A stretch of 64,000 nt of DNA. It comes from Macrocybe gigantea (lineage: Eukaryota; Basidiomycota; Agaricomycetes; Agaricales; Callistosporiaceae). The stretch is taken from positions 186,001 through 250,000 of the forward strand of contig SJRY01000040.1 in the NCBI GenBank assembly GCA_011319805.1, written 5' to 3'. Below, piece by piece: positions 25,742-36,444 of this stretch. The translations under genes and the position numbers were made by a program. The first letter of the stretch is position 1. Each line of letters opens with the position of its first letter. The notes below the pieces were generated by a model. That model worked only from the letters and a program-made list of their open reading frames with translations, was not told the DNA's origin and did no database searches.

Positions 25742-27668
25742 TCAATTGGCGCGGATAGCGCCGACGTGGACATCCAAAGCCGCGAGCTGACCCCAGGTGG
25801 TGAACGCCTGGGGCGGTCCATGCCAGTTGGCCGAATACGTAGTGCCGTTGGCGGCGAGGTCGAGCAGAGCATTGTACTAGATCGCATACAAAGGATAGTA
25901 AGATTACGCAGTGCTGCGTCGCCTCATTAACGGTAGAACGCACCTGCACATCGATGTAGCTGTGAATGAGGATACGAAGATCGTGTTGGCTGCGTTGCGC
26001 GAAAAGGCCTCGAGCAGGCCACGAATGAAGATTGCTTGGAAGAGGTGATCAATCATCGGACACATCTCACTAGGCATACGGCTCACCTTTAAAACCGACC
26101 GAGTCGTTGTTGCTCGTCGTGCTTGACCCTTCGGTAATGATGCCGTCGCTGCCCTGCCAGGGTGGTGACTTGACAGAGGCCGCCAAGATGTTGATCATGC
26201 TATCAGCAGAGCGTTCCACCAATGCACCACATCAAGTCAAGCCTGAATCCAATCCACCGAAAAGAAAGCTTACAGAGTCCTCCACTGATTATTTCCCGTC
26301 ACGTCGGCCAAGATGCTCAGGCCCTCAATGTACTTGCCGCTGTTGTACGTGAAGAGCCAGCTGGCAGGAGAGCGGGAGCAGTCGTGCCCGTTGACCGTGT
26401 CGAGCACGATGTTGTTGCTGTTGATGTTGTGCGCTTTGATCCAGTTGGCGCTCGCGATGGCTGCGTTGGTGTACTTTGAGTCTTTAGTTATCTCTGCGAG
26501 ATATGCAGAGAGACTTTTCCATAGTCAGAACCAGGCATGGTGCACGGTTGTGAAAGGAGACTTGCGTTATGTAGAGTCTGTAAATGGAATGTTGGAACAC
26601 GGCTTGTAGAGTGAGAGTGGAATGCTTACCCTGTAGTGACTGAGTTTACGGATTGATCGTCCGAGGTCGGCCGCTAGCAGTTATTGTTACGCCATTGAGA
26701 CTAAACTCCAGATGTGCCGACATACCCAGAAGACACCACCAGCCATTGTCACTGCACATATACTTAGCGAATATTTGAGTTGACCTAAACGAGTCCTTAC
26801 CTCCATCACATGTCGAAGCGAGGGTGAAAGATTTGACAGGAGTGCTCCCGGCGCTAGCCTGGGCGGGCGTTATCACGCTGCGGAATATGATCAACCAGGA
26901 CAGATCATAGTTGGAGGGGCAGTCAAAAACGTACAAGCTAGTTACGCGGTTCCAGACTGTGATGGCGTTATTGAGCTGAGCCGCGTCGCCATAAGCCCTG
27001 TAAGCGTATACAGAGGCGGTTGCCCACCACCTGTGGCCAGGCATCAGACTTAAAACTTTAAACCTGACGAAACTACGAACATACATCGCATCATCGTTGA
27101 ACTAACCAGATTAGTCAACACTGAAGCATCCATGAAGCATCCACGGACTTACCCTGACACGATAGTGAGATGGATTGAGCATGACCATTGCAGGTTTGCA
27201 AGACTACTCACCCAAACTCATCATAGTTGGGACGAAGGTTGAACACCTTCTGAAGATTGCTCAACACCTGGCTCTTGTAGGTCGTTGTCCCGGCCATATA
27301 ATCGTGACTCGCCATGGCCGACCATGCGTTCCCTGATTGCCAGTATCCGATTCCTAGCATTCGAACCATAGTCAGACAAGCTTAGCGTATGTACAGATCG
27401 CGAATAAAATCGGACCGTTGAATTCTCCGTTAGAATTGAGCTGGGGCAGGATAGCATTGATGGCATTCTGGGAAATGGATATGCGCTCGGCCAGAGGGCG
27501 CGAATTGCTAAATTTCTGCACGTATTTCGTCAGAAATCTGTGCAGTAAATGGAGCGAGCCGAGACGTAAACGCACCCTCCACGATAACGGGACACCAAGA
27601 TCTTGAGCTAGGACGGCCTTGCAGATGCTGAAAGTTAGAAGGATTCCTGTGCCGGAAAGCACTTTCAT
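25742..27668 (-). CDS. secreted GH76-family glycosidase, copy A
   Basis: Start at 27668 with signal peptide MKVLSGTGILLTFSICKAVLA and mature QDLGVPLSWR. Successive minus-strand exons read ISISQNAINAILPQLNS, GIGYWQSGNAWSAMASHDYM, WWATASVYAYRAYGD, TVAGGVFW, LSAYLAEITKDSKYTNAA, CSRSPASWLFTYNSGKYIEG, SADVTGNNQW-type loop, ITEGSSTTSNNDSVGFKG and, last, NWHGPPQAFTTWGQLAALDV, ending VGAIRAN at the stop at 25742. Tryptophan-rich (alpha/alpha)6-barrel signatures fit GH76. Introns are about 50-110 nt. The role is probably turnover or degradation of mannan-containing walls outside the cell; the exact bond specificity cannot be told. Confidence 0.75.
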
Positions 27669-27726
27669 CGCGGCTCGAGTCGGGAGGCTGGCAGCGGTTG
27701 GGATTTGCACAGGGCCGCAAAACACC

Positions 27727-27733
27727 TATATAT
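27727..27733 (-). promoter_or_regulatory. putative TATA box of GH76 copy A
   Basis: TATATAG read on the minus strand about 60 nt before the ATG at 27668. Confidence 0.4.
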
Positions 27734-28319
27734 GCGGGTTGGAGCCTGCGATGATGGCCGAATCTCCATCTAGCCCTGTAACGGTTTGAGGCAAAGGAGA
27801 CATCACGCTCAAATTACACATGCGATGGAGACGCCATCATGAGACACGACAACAAATGCCGTTTTGTTTGCACCGCATGGAAAGTCGTCTGCTCTCATGT
27901 AAGCGCTGGGTGCGCCGCGCAGGTGAATGAGAAAGGACCAGCAGAAGGTGGACCAGATGATCGTAAGACACATGGGCAAAAGACCCAGAATTGAATTGTC
28001 CTCGGTGTTCGCTGGGCCAATCATGCGGCCAGCGTGGTACCGCGGTGAAGAAAGTCTAAGGAAATTCCGACACCTCGCTCACACGAATCTCGTGAGAGGT
28101 GGACATAAACCACAAGGACTCTTTTCGCAGAAAGGACATGGCGAAATGGTTAAAGTTGAAAGACAGTCGAGCAGCTTAACTTTGACGTTTGTGTAAGCCG
28201 GTGTTCAACAGCGATGACAGTTCTGGTCAACACCGTCAAACATGTCATCTAATCTAATCTAATCTTTCATCGTCCAGGACACTATAACCACGCGTACCGC
28301 TTGAAACTGTGCAATCATA
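27734..28319. other. intergenic between divergent genes
   Basis: Shared upstream region of the GH76 copy A and thymidylate kinase genes. It contains a small (AATCT)3 repeat at 28251-28265, about 55 nt before the kinase ATG. No coding signal. Confidence 0.5.
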
Positions 28320-29184
28320 ATGTCGAGACGCGCGCCATTTATCGTCGTAGAAGGCCTCGATCGTTCTGGGAAAACGACACAAACGGCTCTTCTTCTGGAA
28401 CGACTAGAAGCGGCCGGCATACCGTCCATACTGCTGAAATTTCCAGGTAGGGTGACCGCTCCCGCTCAATTCAAGAACCCAATTTGAGGCTCCATAATTT
28501 GCCCTCTTCTTCTTTCCAGACAGGACGACGGCGATCGGACAGATGATCAACTCGTACTTGCAATCAAAGTCCGAGCTAGACGACCACGTCATTCACCTGT
28601 TGTTCTCTGCAAACAGATGGGAGCTTGCGTACGTTTTCCACTTATCCAAATCAAAAAAAAAAAAAAAGCAGCCTGGCTCGTTCTCCATTTAAAGGATTTT
28701 GATTTCTATCATACAGGGCGTAAAAAAAAAACAGCTCAACGATCGAAAAGCTGCTAAACGAAGGCACGCTCGTCCTGTGCGACCGCTACGCCTTTTCCGG
28801 AATCGCCTTCTCCGCGTCCAAAGGGCTCCCGTACGAATGGTGCCGCGCGCCGGACGTGCTCCTCCCACAGACCTCACGCTCTTCCTCGACATCACGCCCG
28901 ACAAGGCAAAAGCGCGCGGCGGGTACGGCGAGGAGCGGTACGAGCGCGAGGAGATGCAGGGCCGCGTCCGCGAGGTGTTTGCGCGGCTTGCGGAGGAGAT
29001 GAAGGCGCGGGAGCAGGAGGGGGTGGTGGTGGTGGTGGGTGAAGGAGAGCGAGAGAGATGGGTTGATGTGGATGCGGGGAGGGAGAGAGATGTGGTGGCG
29101 GAGGACCTGTGGGCGCTTGTCCAGCCCCTAGTAGGCGGCATAGCTGGACCGCTCCAGCGACTCTGGGGAGACAAGGTGCAATGA
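28320..29184 (+). CDS. CDC8: thymidylate kinase (one apparent 1-nt deletion)
   Basis: Phosphorylates dTMP to dTDP with ATP, essential for DNA synthesis. Exons 28320-28446, 28520-28628 and 28735-29184; about 228 residues, close to the family length. P-loop [11 protein letters not shown] near residue 11, [11 protein letters not shown] with the DR(Y/T) dNMP-site motif, HLLFSANRW, and [18 protein letters not shown] with the second DRY motif. [10 protein letters not shown] and the LID-like arginine-rich [10 protein letters not shown] follow. One base seems missing at about 28866 in CTCCC|ACAGAC, just before DLTLFLD. The C-terminal quarter is very acidic and repetitive (GTGGTGGTGG run at 29021-29037). 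The second intron ends in a run of ten A before CAG, an unusual polypurine 3' splice region. Confidence 0.9.
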
Positions 29185-29926
29185 TCGCAACGAGTCTCAT
29201 ACCCGACGAGCAAGTCAGTCGCGTCGGCGCTCCGGAGATCCTGCATTTCGCCGGTAACAAATGGACTCCTCGTGTCATCACGATCTACTATATACCATTC
29301 CATCAAGCCGATCATCTCGCGACTTGTGCGAGTCGTCAAATTCCTATCCCGATATGCAGAGCTAGAGAAACACGGAATAACAATCAGAAGCAGACATGCA
29401 CCCGCATTTCAGCGTGTCAGACGCGAGGAAGACACGATCCGAGGCATGAGTTTTGCGCTTGTGAAAGCTTCAAGCAAGTTTGTCGTCCATTGAAACGAGT
29501 AGTGTTGAACGTTGAACGTTGAACGCCCGTTGTTACAAGACCCACCTATCCGCCAAGGCTATGCAGACCGAGATGCAACCCAGAAACACATGCAACGACC
29601 TGCAGAAATTGTTTCTATCCTTTATATTGTTTCTCTGTATACGCTTGAGATTCAATAGGAATACACGATGAAAGAATGTGAGAGGAGAGCCAGTAAAAGA
29701 GAGTAAATCATGGCGTTACGACATGCATAAGAGGGAAAAAACCAAGAAGGGGAAGACAATAAAAAGATCGTGAATCTGGCACTGAAAACCACACCCGGTT
29801 TGTCTTGTTGCCAATTATTCAAATAAACCAACCACTAAAGGACGCGGAAAGGGAAAAAAAGAGTTAACAATGTCCTTTGTCAGAACCCTGATGAGCAACA
29901 CCAAATGATGCAATGAAGGGTATGCG
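29185..29926. other. convergent 3' intergenic region
   Basis: No supported gene. Contains the heptamer repeat at 29504-29524 and A-rich DNA that probably holds the poly(A) regions of the kinase and Ubc6 genes. Confidence 0.5.
29504..29524. repeat. (GTTGAAC)3 tandem heptamer
   Basis: Three exact tandem copies of GTTGAAC, about 320 nt downstream of the thymidylate kinase stop. Confidence 0.9.
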
Positions 29927-31278
29927 TCAAGTGCTGGAGGAAAATCGTGACAGGACTACCGCAAAGGCTATCAGCACGCCCCATCGCCATTTCTCCCATA
30001 TTATGTGGCCCCACGTCGCAGCCAAGCCGGTCGCTGCATTTCTATTGTCCTCGGGTTTGGGATGCAAGTTAGCAGATGACGCCGTCGAAACGAGACTAGT
30101 CGACGTCTTGGTCGCGCCGTGTACATTTGACGACGATGAAGCGCCGGGCGGTTGCGATGGAGATAACGATAGACGCGAGGTCGCGGATCGGTCTGAAGCA
30201 GGTACGACTGGCTCGCCTCTCTCTTTCTGTCCCATGTTCGGCAAATCGCGAAGCTGGGTTGTGCAGTACTAGTGTTTCATAGAGAGCCAATCAGCGACAA
30301 CAGTCCGGAAACAAAAAAAGCGATTACAAAGTGCCCCGGTCCCATGAATGGTGCCCGAAAATCAATCACCATATCCCATTGGCATCACAGGCTGACCTCC
30401 GAGGCACGCGGCGATGGAAGGGAGCTCAACAAGAGAAGGATGCTCACCTCTGGAAATGCCTCCTTAAATCGATGTTGTGTTGTATTCCAGACGTGACTGC
30501 GCGCGGCGAATGCGCGTTTGTGTGCATCGATGATGTTACTGATCCTGTCGTCATCTCATCCGAGAGCATGAATGACAGTAAACCAGTAAGGCTGAAAATC
30601 ATAGCGTCAGATGTTTTGCACAATGAACTCCTCACTGCATCGACATCCCAACTCACATCGTTGCAACACTCCAGGCTGGGTTCCACTGTCGTCGGGTCAG
30701 CACACAAAGATCGTGATACCGGTCGATTTAGCTCACCGATCCTGGATGGAAGTCCGACATTGAAAAGCATATCTTTCGGTCGGGCTGGAATCGGCCTGAC
30801 GGTGTCAGCATCTGAGAAAAACCAAAAAGCCCCTTTAGCTGCGCGGAACTCAATCATCGTTATCACGGTGCTGACCTTGATTCCAGGAGGTTTGAATGGA
30901 TATTCAGAAGGGAATAGGAGGAGGCCGTGATATTCTCCACCGGCATAAGGTGAATCAGGTGGCCCACGCTTCAAGATGAGATGGTCAGCCCCATGGTCGA
31001 CTTGAATGAAGCATGAAGTGTTACGATAATATAATTCCCTGCCAAGTGATCAAACGAGTCAACCTATGCGCATGAAAAAGATTTACAAAGGACGCACAAG
31101 TGAGGATGTTCTTCTCGTCAGGCGCCGCCCAGACAAATGGAGGGGGTTCCCGTTGCATTGCGACGTATTCTTTCGTGAGCTGATCGAGTGGGGTTCCGTC
31201 AGAGCCAAGGCAAACAGAAGCACAGCCCAGCACCAGAGGAGAGAAACGTACACGTTTTTGAGCAGCTTTGCTGGCCAT
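29927..31278 (-). CDS. UBC6: ER tail-anchored ubiquitin-conjugating enzyme E2 (Ubc6/UBE2J type), one apparent 1-nt deletion
   Basis: E2 of ER-associated degradation. Exons on the minus strand: 31252-31278, 31098-31179, 31025-31038, 30876-30968, 30737-30811, 30657-30685, 30448-30591, 29927-30268; 268 residues. Motifs: [45 protein letters not shown], the active-site cysteine in [19 protein letters not shown] (Ubc6-type, lacking the HPN of canonical E2s), [19 protein letters not shown] Ser/Pro-rich linker leads to a C-terminal anchor, [16 protein letters not shown]. Exon 3 is a 14-nt microexon that supplies the residues before RGPPDSPY. One base is missing at about 30529 between VTSS and DAHKRAF. 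Confidence 0.92.
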
Positions 31279-32046
31279 GTCGTCGGCGAGGCGTTCGGTG
31301 TAGTTGATGGGTGCGGAGAGACGTTGTGGTGCAGGATGTGGCCAAACAGACCAAACAACGCAGAGCAAGTCGTATGTAAGCAACGGCTTCAGTCCACCTT
31401 TCTCCGAGGAGAAACTGCGGCAGACGAGGAATTGTAAAGTTCTCCTCCTGTTCTTCGCTGTCTTTATATACGACTTGCGGCTGACCATCTTGACAATTTG
31501 ACTGGTGGCCTGTTCATCAGAGGTCCATACCATTGTCCCTTGGTTTTCGATCATTCACAAACGGCCAGGTGCATTGCCTCAAAATTTCCGGACCCACACA
31601 ATAAGCGTTCCTGCTTCTATGAGCCCGTTGTTTGGAAGACAAAATTGGATATCGAAGGCTTTGCAAGTCGCAAGTACAGGACAAGCGCCCTCGCCTACTC
31701 AGTCTTCTCCCGACATCAAGTACGATCATGCCGGAATGATGTTCTCGGCTATTTGGCAAAGCCAGTTAGACAGTTAGGATGCTGTCTCTCTGCTCCGCCA
31801 GGCGGATGTCAGAACTGTAGCGAGCACAGAGGCAGCTGCCTTCTGAACCGGCTCTGTCAATAACAGGACGAAGAACCGGGACATATCCTTTCCGCTCTGC
31901 TTTGGAACAAGGACGTGATACTAATCATGATCTATCATCTCCTGAGCGACACATTTGTTCTTAAAACAACAAATGGGAAAAAAAAGACGCGAAGGCGAAA
32001 TAAGAGATAACAACATAAAGTACAGCCAGACCCACTGAAATCGGAC
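31279..32046. other. intergenic, nothing recognised
   Basis: Upstream of UBC6 and downstream of the Cwc27 gene. Small frames on both strands lack any family feature. Confidence 0.5.
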
Positions 32047-34271
32047 TTATCTTCGATATCGCCCACCGCCACCTCCACGACTTTTCACGAGCCCTTTTTT
32101 TCGTTCTCGCTCTTCCTCTCTCGCCTTGGCTCCTCTCTGCCGCGGATCAATCACCTCATAGTCCCGCTCGGCTTTCAAACTTTCCTCCCCATTGTCCTTT
32201 GGGAAATGCAACGCGTGGCTCATGAATCCCCGGTCATCATCCACCTCCATCCCAGCGTCCTCTTCACCACCCGCAACAAGCTCCAGCTCCTCCGTTTCGC
32301 CCTTCTCCTGAATGCTGGACTCCTCATCTGCATCACCTCCACCCAGCATGTTGCTCTGTTGCAGCTTCCCGCGGAAGCTGTTCAGCGCAGCCAGCACGTC
32401 GCTCTCGTTCTTCTTTTTCCCCTTCTTGTGCAGCCCAAGCCCCTTTGAGTACTTTGCGAGTTCCTCCTGCAGGTACGACTTTTTGGCCTTCTTTTGTAAT
32501 CGTTCGTCGTCGCTGTCATCGCCCGCGCGACGTTGCGCGATCCGTCGGATATCAGCCTCCATCCTTTCGATCTCGGCTTTGCGGGAGTTTCTGGATTGAT
32601 ATCGATCCCATCGGTTCATCAGCGCAGGCTCGATTGTAACAGCGAATGACACAATGAAGGAAGAATTGGACGGCTCACTCTTGTGCTGCTTTTTCCTGTG
32701 CATGCTTCTCACGAATCTTGGTGATGTCTATGTCTTCAGCTTTCCTCTTCTTAGATACCTTGTCCGCCTTCCGTAACGATGACGATGACGCTCAGCTGTA
32801 AAGGATGGAGTACAATAGTGATACATACTTCGTCTTGGTTCTTCGACACGGCACTGCCTTTAGTTTTTGAGCGGCTAGCGCCCGCCTTCTCCGCAATGGC
32901 CGTAGGAACAGTCGTCGCAGGTTGGGCATCAGCCACCACTATTTCAAAATGTAACGAATCAGGTCCCGGTGTACTGATGATGATAGAAGTCAAAAATAGT
33001 CCCCACAGTCGGGCCGATATATTGCCTTCTTTTTGAACGTGCTCCCTTGTTCATCTGCTTCATCTTCATCAGCTCCGAAACTCAACAATTTTACGTTCCT
33101 ACGGCAAATAAAGATACGCGTCTATCAATTTCCTGGAGAAGAGAAATACCAAGGATGTCAGTCCTCACTTTTTTGCGCCCTTCGTTCTTTCCATTTCCTC
33201 CCTCTCCCTCTGCACTTCTTCTCTGGCTCGTTGCTGGGCTCGCTTCTCAGCTGCCGTTATCCGCGGAACGATGTCATTGAATGGGTTGTCAATTATCCGG
33301 ATACCCTTGATCTTGGGAGGGCTAAACAGCTCGTTTATAAGTTCCTCCGAACCAATAGACACAGTGCAAAGTCACAAACTAGAGAGGTCGTCCCTCAGAG
33401 TCCAATTCTTGGGAAATATGATGAAAAATCAAAATTCTGAGTTGAGCCTAAGGAGCTGGCGAATAGACGCACCCATTTCGCTGATTTTGAGAACATCTTG
33501 GATATATCAATAAGAGAAATCCATTGAGGTGATAAGGCAAAGGACATACTAAAAATTGTATCGCCAATACACCGGCCGAACAATGTGTGTTTCCCATTCA
33601 ATTCATCCGCGCGATCTTAAGTAGCTAGTCATCAGTCCATCTACTCAAGGTGACACAGTGTGGTATACCTAGAGTGATAAAGAATTGGGAGTCGTTGGAA
33701 TTTTTCGTTCCATTGTTGGCCATGCCAACCAGCCCACGGTAGGTATATCGTAATCGCGGGTGTATTTCATCCTCAAAGGGTTCTTAACGTTGAAGCACTC
33801 AGTTGTCAGCATGAACTTTGCAAAGGCGAAATTCTTTGCACACCTCCATAGAATGATTCGCCTCCAGCGCCTGTGCCCGTCCTATCGCCGGTCTGAACGA
33901 GGAAATTGGGAACGACCCTTCAATGTCCATTTCATCATCGCATGAACCTAAACCTATCTCTGGCAAGGACAAAGCGCGCAAAGCTCACCGGTGGAATATA
34001 ACACCGTCATAGTACCCTGTATCAAACGAGACAATAACCGTCGGTGAAACACGGTCTGTATGACATGAGCGAGACTCACAGACCCTCCATTGCAAGCGCG
34101 AGGAAGTTCCGACATGCTTTAGGCGTTTCCTGTTGAAATGCAGACAAACGCGCTAGACATCAGCATTCGCTCTACGTGGAGAAGCTAAACAGTGACCTTG
34201 GACCAGAGCTCTATGTCGATATCGCCTACCGTTGTGTCGATAATGACACGGCCTTTGGTCGGTAGAGCCAT
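32047..34271 (-). CDS. CWC27: spliceosome-associated cyclophilin Cwc27
   Basis: Peptidyl-prolyl isomerase-like component of the activated spliceosome. Start at 34271; first exon 34197-34271 encodes GRVIIDTTVGDIDIELWSK. Later exons: [88 protein letters not shown]. The cyclophilin domain is followed by the Cwc27-specific linker IIDNPFNDIVPRITAAEKRAQQ and VKLLSFGADEDEADEQ. A charged C-terminal tail then contains RWDRYQSRNSRKAEIERMEADI and ends in GGGGGRYRR. The catalytic arginine of FHR is present. Junctions in the low-complexity linker (33000-32760) are uncertain; one there may need a GC donor or an indel. Confidence 0.88.
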
Positions 34272-34866
34272 GCTCCAAAAGATTTAGAATGGTGAGGGAT
34301 AAAACTTGAGTGCACGAGTGAACTTGCTAGTGATCACGAGACTGGGCAGCGAAGGTGTTTGTTTGGCCACCAGCTCCTGATTTGTTGACATGGAACCTTG
34401 AGAACCTCAGTTTTACCTCGGAGAGTATCACGGTGCAATCAGGTATTGCTTTCGACAGGATGTCTCTTGTTCAGAAAAGCTGCAGATGCTAAGAAGATCG
34501 CAGTCTTCGTGGAGCTGAGGAAGCTGGTCTAATGACTTGGAAAACTACCAGCGATCGTGAACGCAAATCACTGGTCCGTTTTCCGTATTGTCCTGCTGGG
34601 TTACTGGCAGGCCAGAAAGGTTTCGCATCTTGCTTGCGCGAAGGATATGCATTTTAAGATCTCTGTCTGATGTGTCTGCCAGGATCTCGCTCAGCAACAT
34701 GTCACAAGTCAAAGTCATACAACGATGAAAGGACAAATTGAACAAACGGAGGAAGCATAGAGACAGACTACAGATCTTGATCAAAAAACGGAATTCGGGT
34801 TCTCTGACGGGAAAGGAAAATAGGACGAGAGATGGAGGTAGACGTATTACTTTGGAACAGAAGGTG
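34272..34866. other. intergenic, nothing recognised
   Basis: A long minus-strand frame (34904-34545) lacks any known motif and overlaps the end of the peroxygenase. I see no gene here. Confidence 0.5.
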
Positions 34867-36397
34867 TTAGGCGACCCAGCACCGATACGCTTGGACAAGG
34901 ACACTCCAGACGGACCGGCCCGTCGATACAGGTGCTTGCACAGACTGGTTTTGATCCACCAATACCTCGGGCTCGTCGTCCTTCAACAGACCGTAGGGGA
35001 AGATTGGCGGACAGCCCACCAACCCAAATGGCCGATGGAAGTATATGAGATTACGTTTCAAGGCCTCGCGCAATTGGCCCTGGGGGTTGGGGTAGAGCTT
35101 GACCACCACATTTTCCACGTAGTCTACGTAGATAAAGCACCAGGTGATAAGCGTAGGGGAGGTTATGTCGATATGGTAAGTGTTGACTCCGTTGGTGTTG
35201 TGTCCAGGTAAGACAATGGGGTATTGCGCCCAGAGTGCCGTGACGTGAGCTGCGATTTCGAGCATTCCGACAGGTATGGGTCGTCGGAAGAAATTGGCAG
35301 GCATCTTGCCATGCTGGAAGAAACTACGAGCGGTATCCATGTCGACTTGCTCGGTCAATGGATTCCCGAAGAACAGGTAGGTGAAAACAGACTCCGCATA
35401 GCCGGCAGGGTAGCGGATGTGATTGAATGCGAATTCGGGGTTGTTGGCGATGCCATCTCTGATACGCTTGAGGCGATGTTGAGCTGCGACGCGGACGTTG
35501 AATGTCCGAAAGATCGACCCTTCCGCGAGTGTAACCATCTGTAGAGCGCGTGATAAGTGAACCGCTGTTTCTCAGCATATGCCCTTCTTACCTCTTGGAA
35601 GAGCGTCTCGTTAAAGCTCCAATTGTCGCCGAAGTACGCGTCATCTGAGAATTAAAAATGTAAGCATGGATTGTCTGATCGACCCAAGTCAACATCGGCG
35701 TACTTCTGGTCATGCTCACGTCGCCTAAGTGGGTATGCGATCAGACTTCTGCTTGCGCTTCGAGAGACTAACTCACCTTCAAATGTTCCATGATAATTAA
35801 GGCCACGGCTGCCACTCGTCGCGCTGCCAATGCTCAGCTGATCAGTCAGCACGTTGCCATCGCCCAGATGAGCTGCATAAACGACGAGTTCAGCGAGATC
35901 CTGGGCCATGTTGAATCCTGTCAGTCACTGGAGAATCAGAAAAATAGCGCAGACAGACATGGATACTGCAGACCTTGTTGGACAGCACGGATGATCTCTC
36001 CGGGGCTTGCCACTCCATTATGAGGCAAGTACTACGATTTGCAAAATCAGAATCGTGTTCATTAGCAAGTAACTAGTGATATTTGTATACATACTCCGTG
36101 GTTCGCGAGCGTGTTCAGACCAGGGCATGGTCCTCGAATATCATCAGGGCCCGGCGGTTGGTACGGATGATCCGCATCATTGACGAGAACCGGGACGCCT
36201 GGGTCGTTCCTGAGGGGAGCAGGCGGAGGCGGAACGGGTCGAACATTGAGAGTGGGGATAATCCTAGCAAGCTCTTCCTCTGAAAGACCTGCCAAGCTGC
36301 CGTATGCAGGAAAGGCGAGGACTTCGGCCAGGTGAGTAGCGATCGTAAGGATGAGGATTAGAAAAGCGGCGAAAGGCGTCATCCCGTCGTTTAGCAT
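34867..36397 (-). CDS. secreted heme-thiolate peroxidase / unspecific peroxygenase
   Basis: UPO/chloroperoxidase superfamily: uses H2O2 to oxygenate organic substrates outside the cell. Six exons (36095-36397, 35974-36031, 35777-35917, 35704-35724, 35592-35644, 34867-35538) close exactly to 415 residues, so this gene is intact. Signal peptide with MTPFAAFLILILTIATHL; the second Met (36382) is an alternative start. Mature start FPAYGSLAGLSEEELARIIP is typical. Heme-ligand cysteine in GPCPGLNTLANHG; Mg-site EGD in HGTFEGD, completed by the 21-nt microexon; acid-base glutamate in FNETLF; then AAQHRLKRIRDGI and the long-UPO C-terminal half with DMDTARSFFQ and KLYPNPQGQLREALKRN. Length and EGD-E set fit the long-type group. 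Confidence 0.92.
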
Positions 36398-36436
36398 ACA
36401 ACAGAGTAACTGGATGCGCCATCTTAATTGAGGAAG

Positions 36437-36444
36437 CTTTTATA
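36437..36444 (-). promoter_or_regulatory. putative TATA box of the peroxygenase gene
   Basis: TATAAAAG on the minus strand, about 40 nt before the first ATG (36397) and 55 nt before the alternative ATG (36382). The short distance favours the second ATG or a very short leader. Confidence 0.4.

Noticed and set aside
28689..29339. Long open frames opposite the thymidylate kinase gene, including a Pro/His-rich one
   Set aside because: They are shadows of the GC-rich, acidic C-terminal coding region on the plus strand; no motif and no splice sites of their own.
34545..34904. 119-codon minus-strand frame downstream of the peroxygenase
   Set aside because: No motif, no conserved pattern, and it overlaps the end of an intact gene in another frame.
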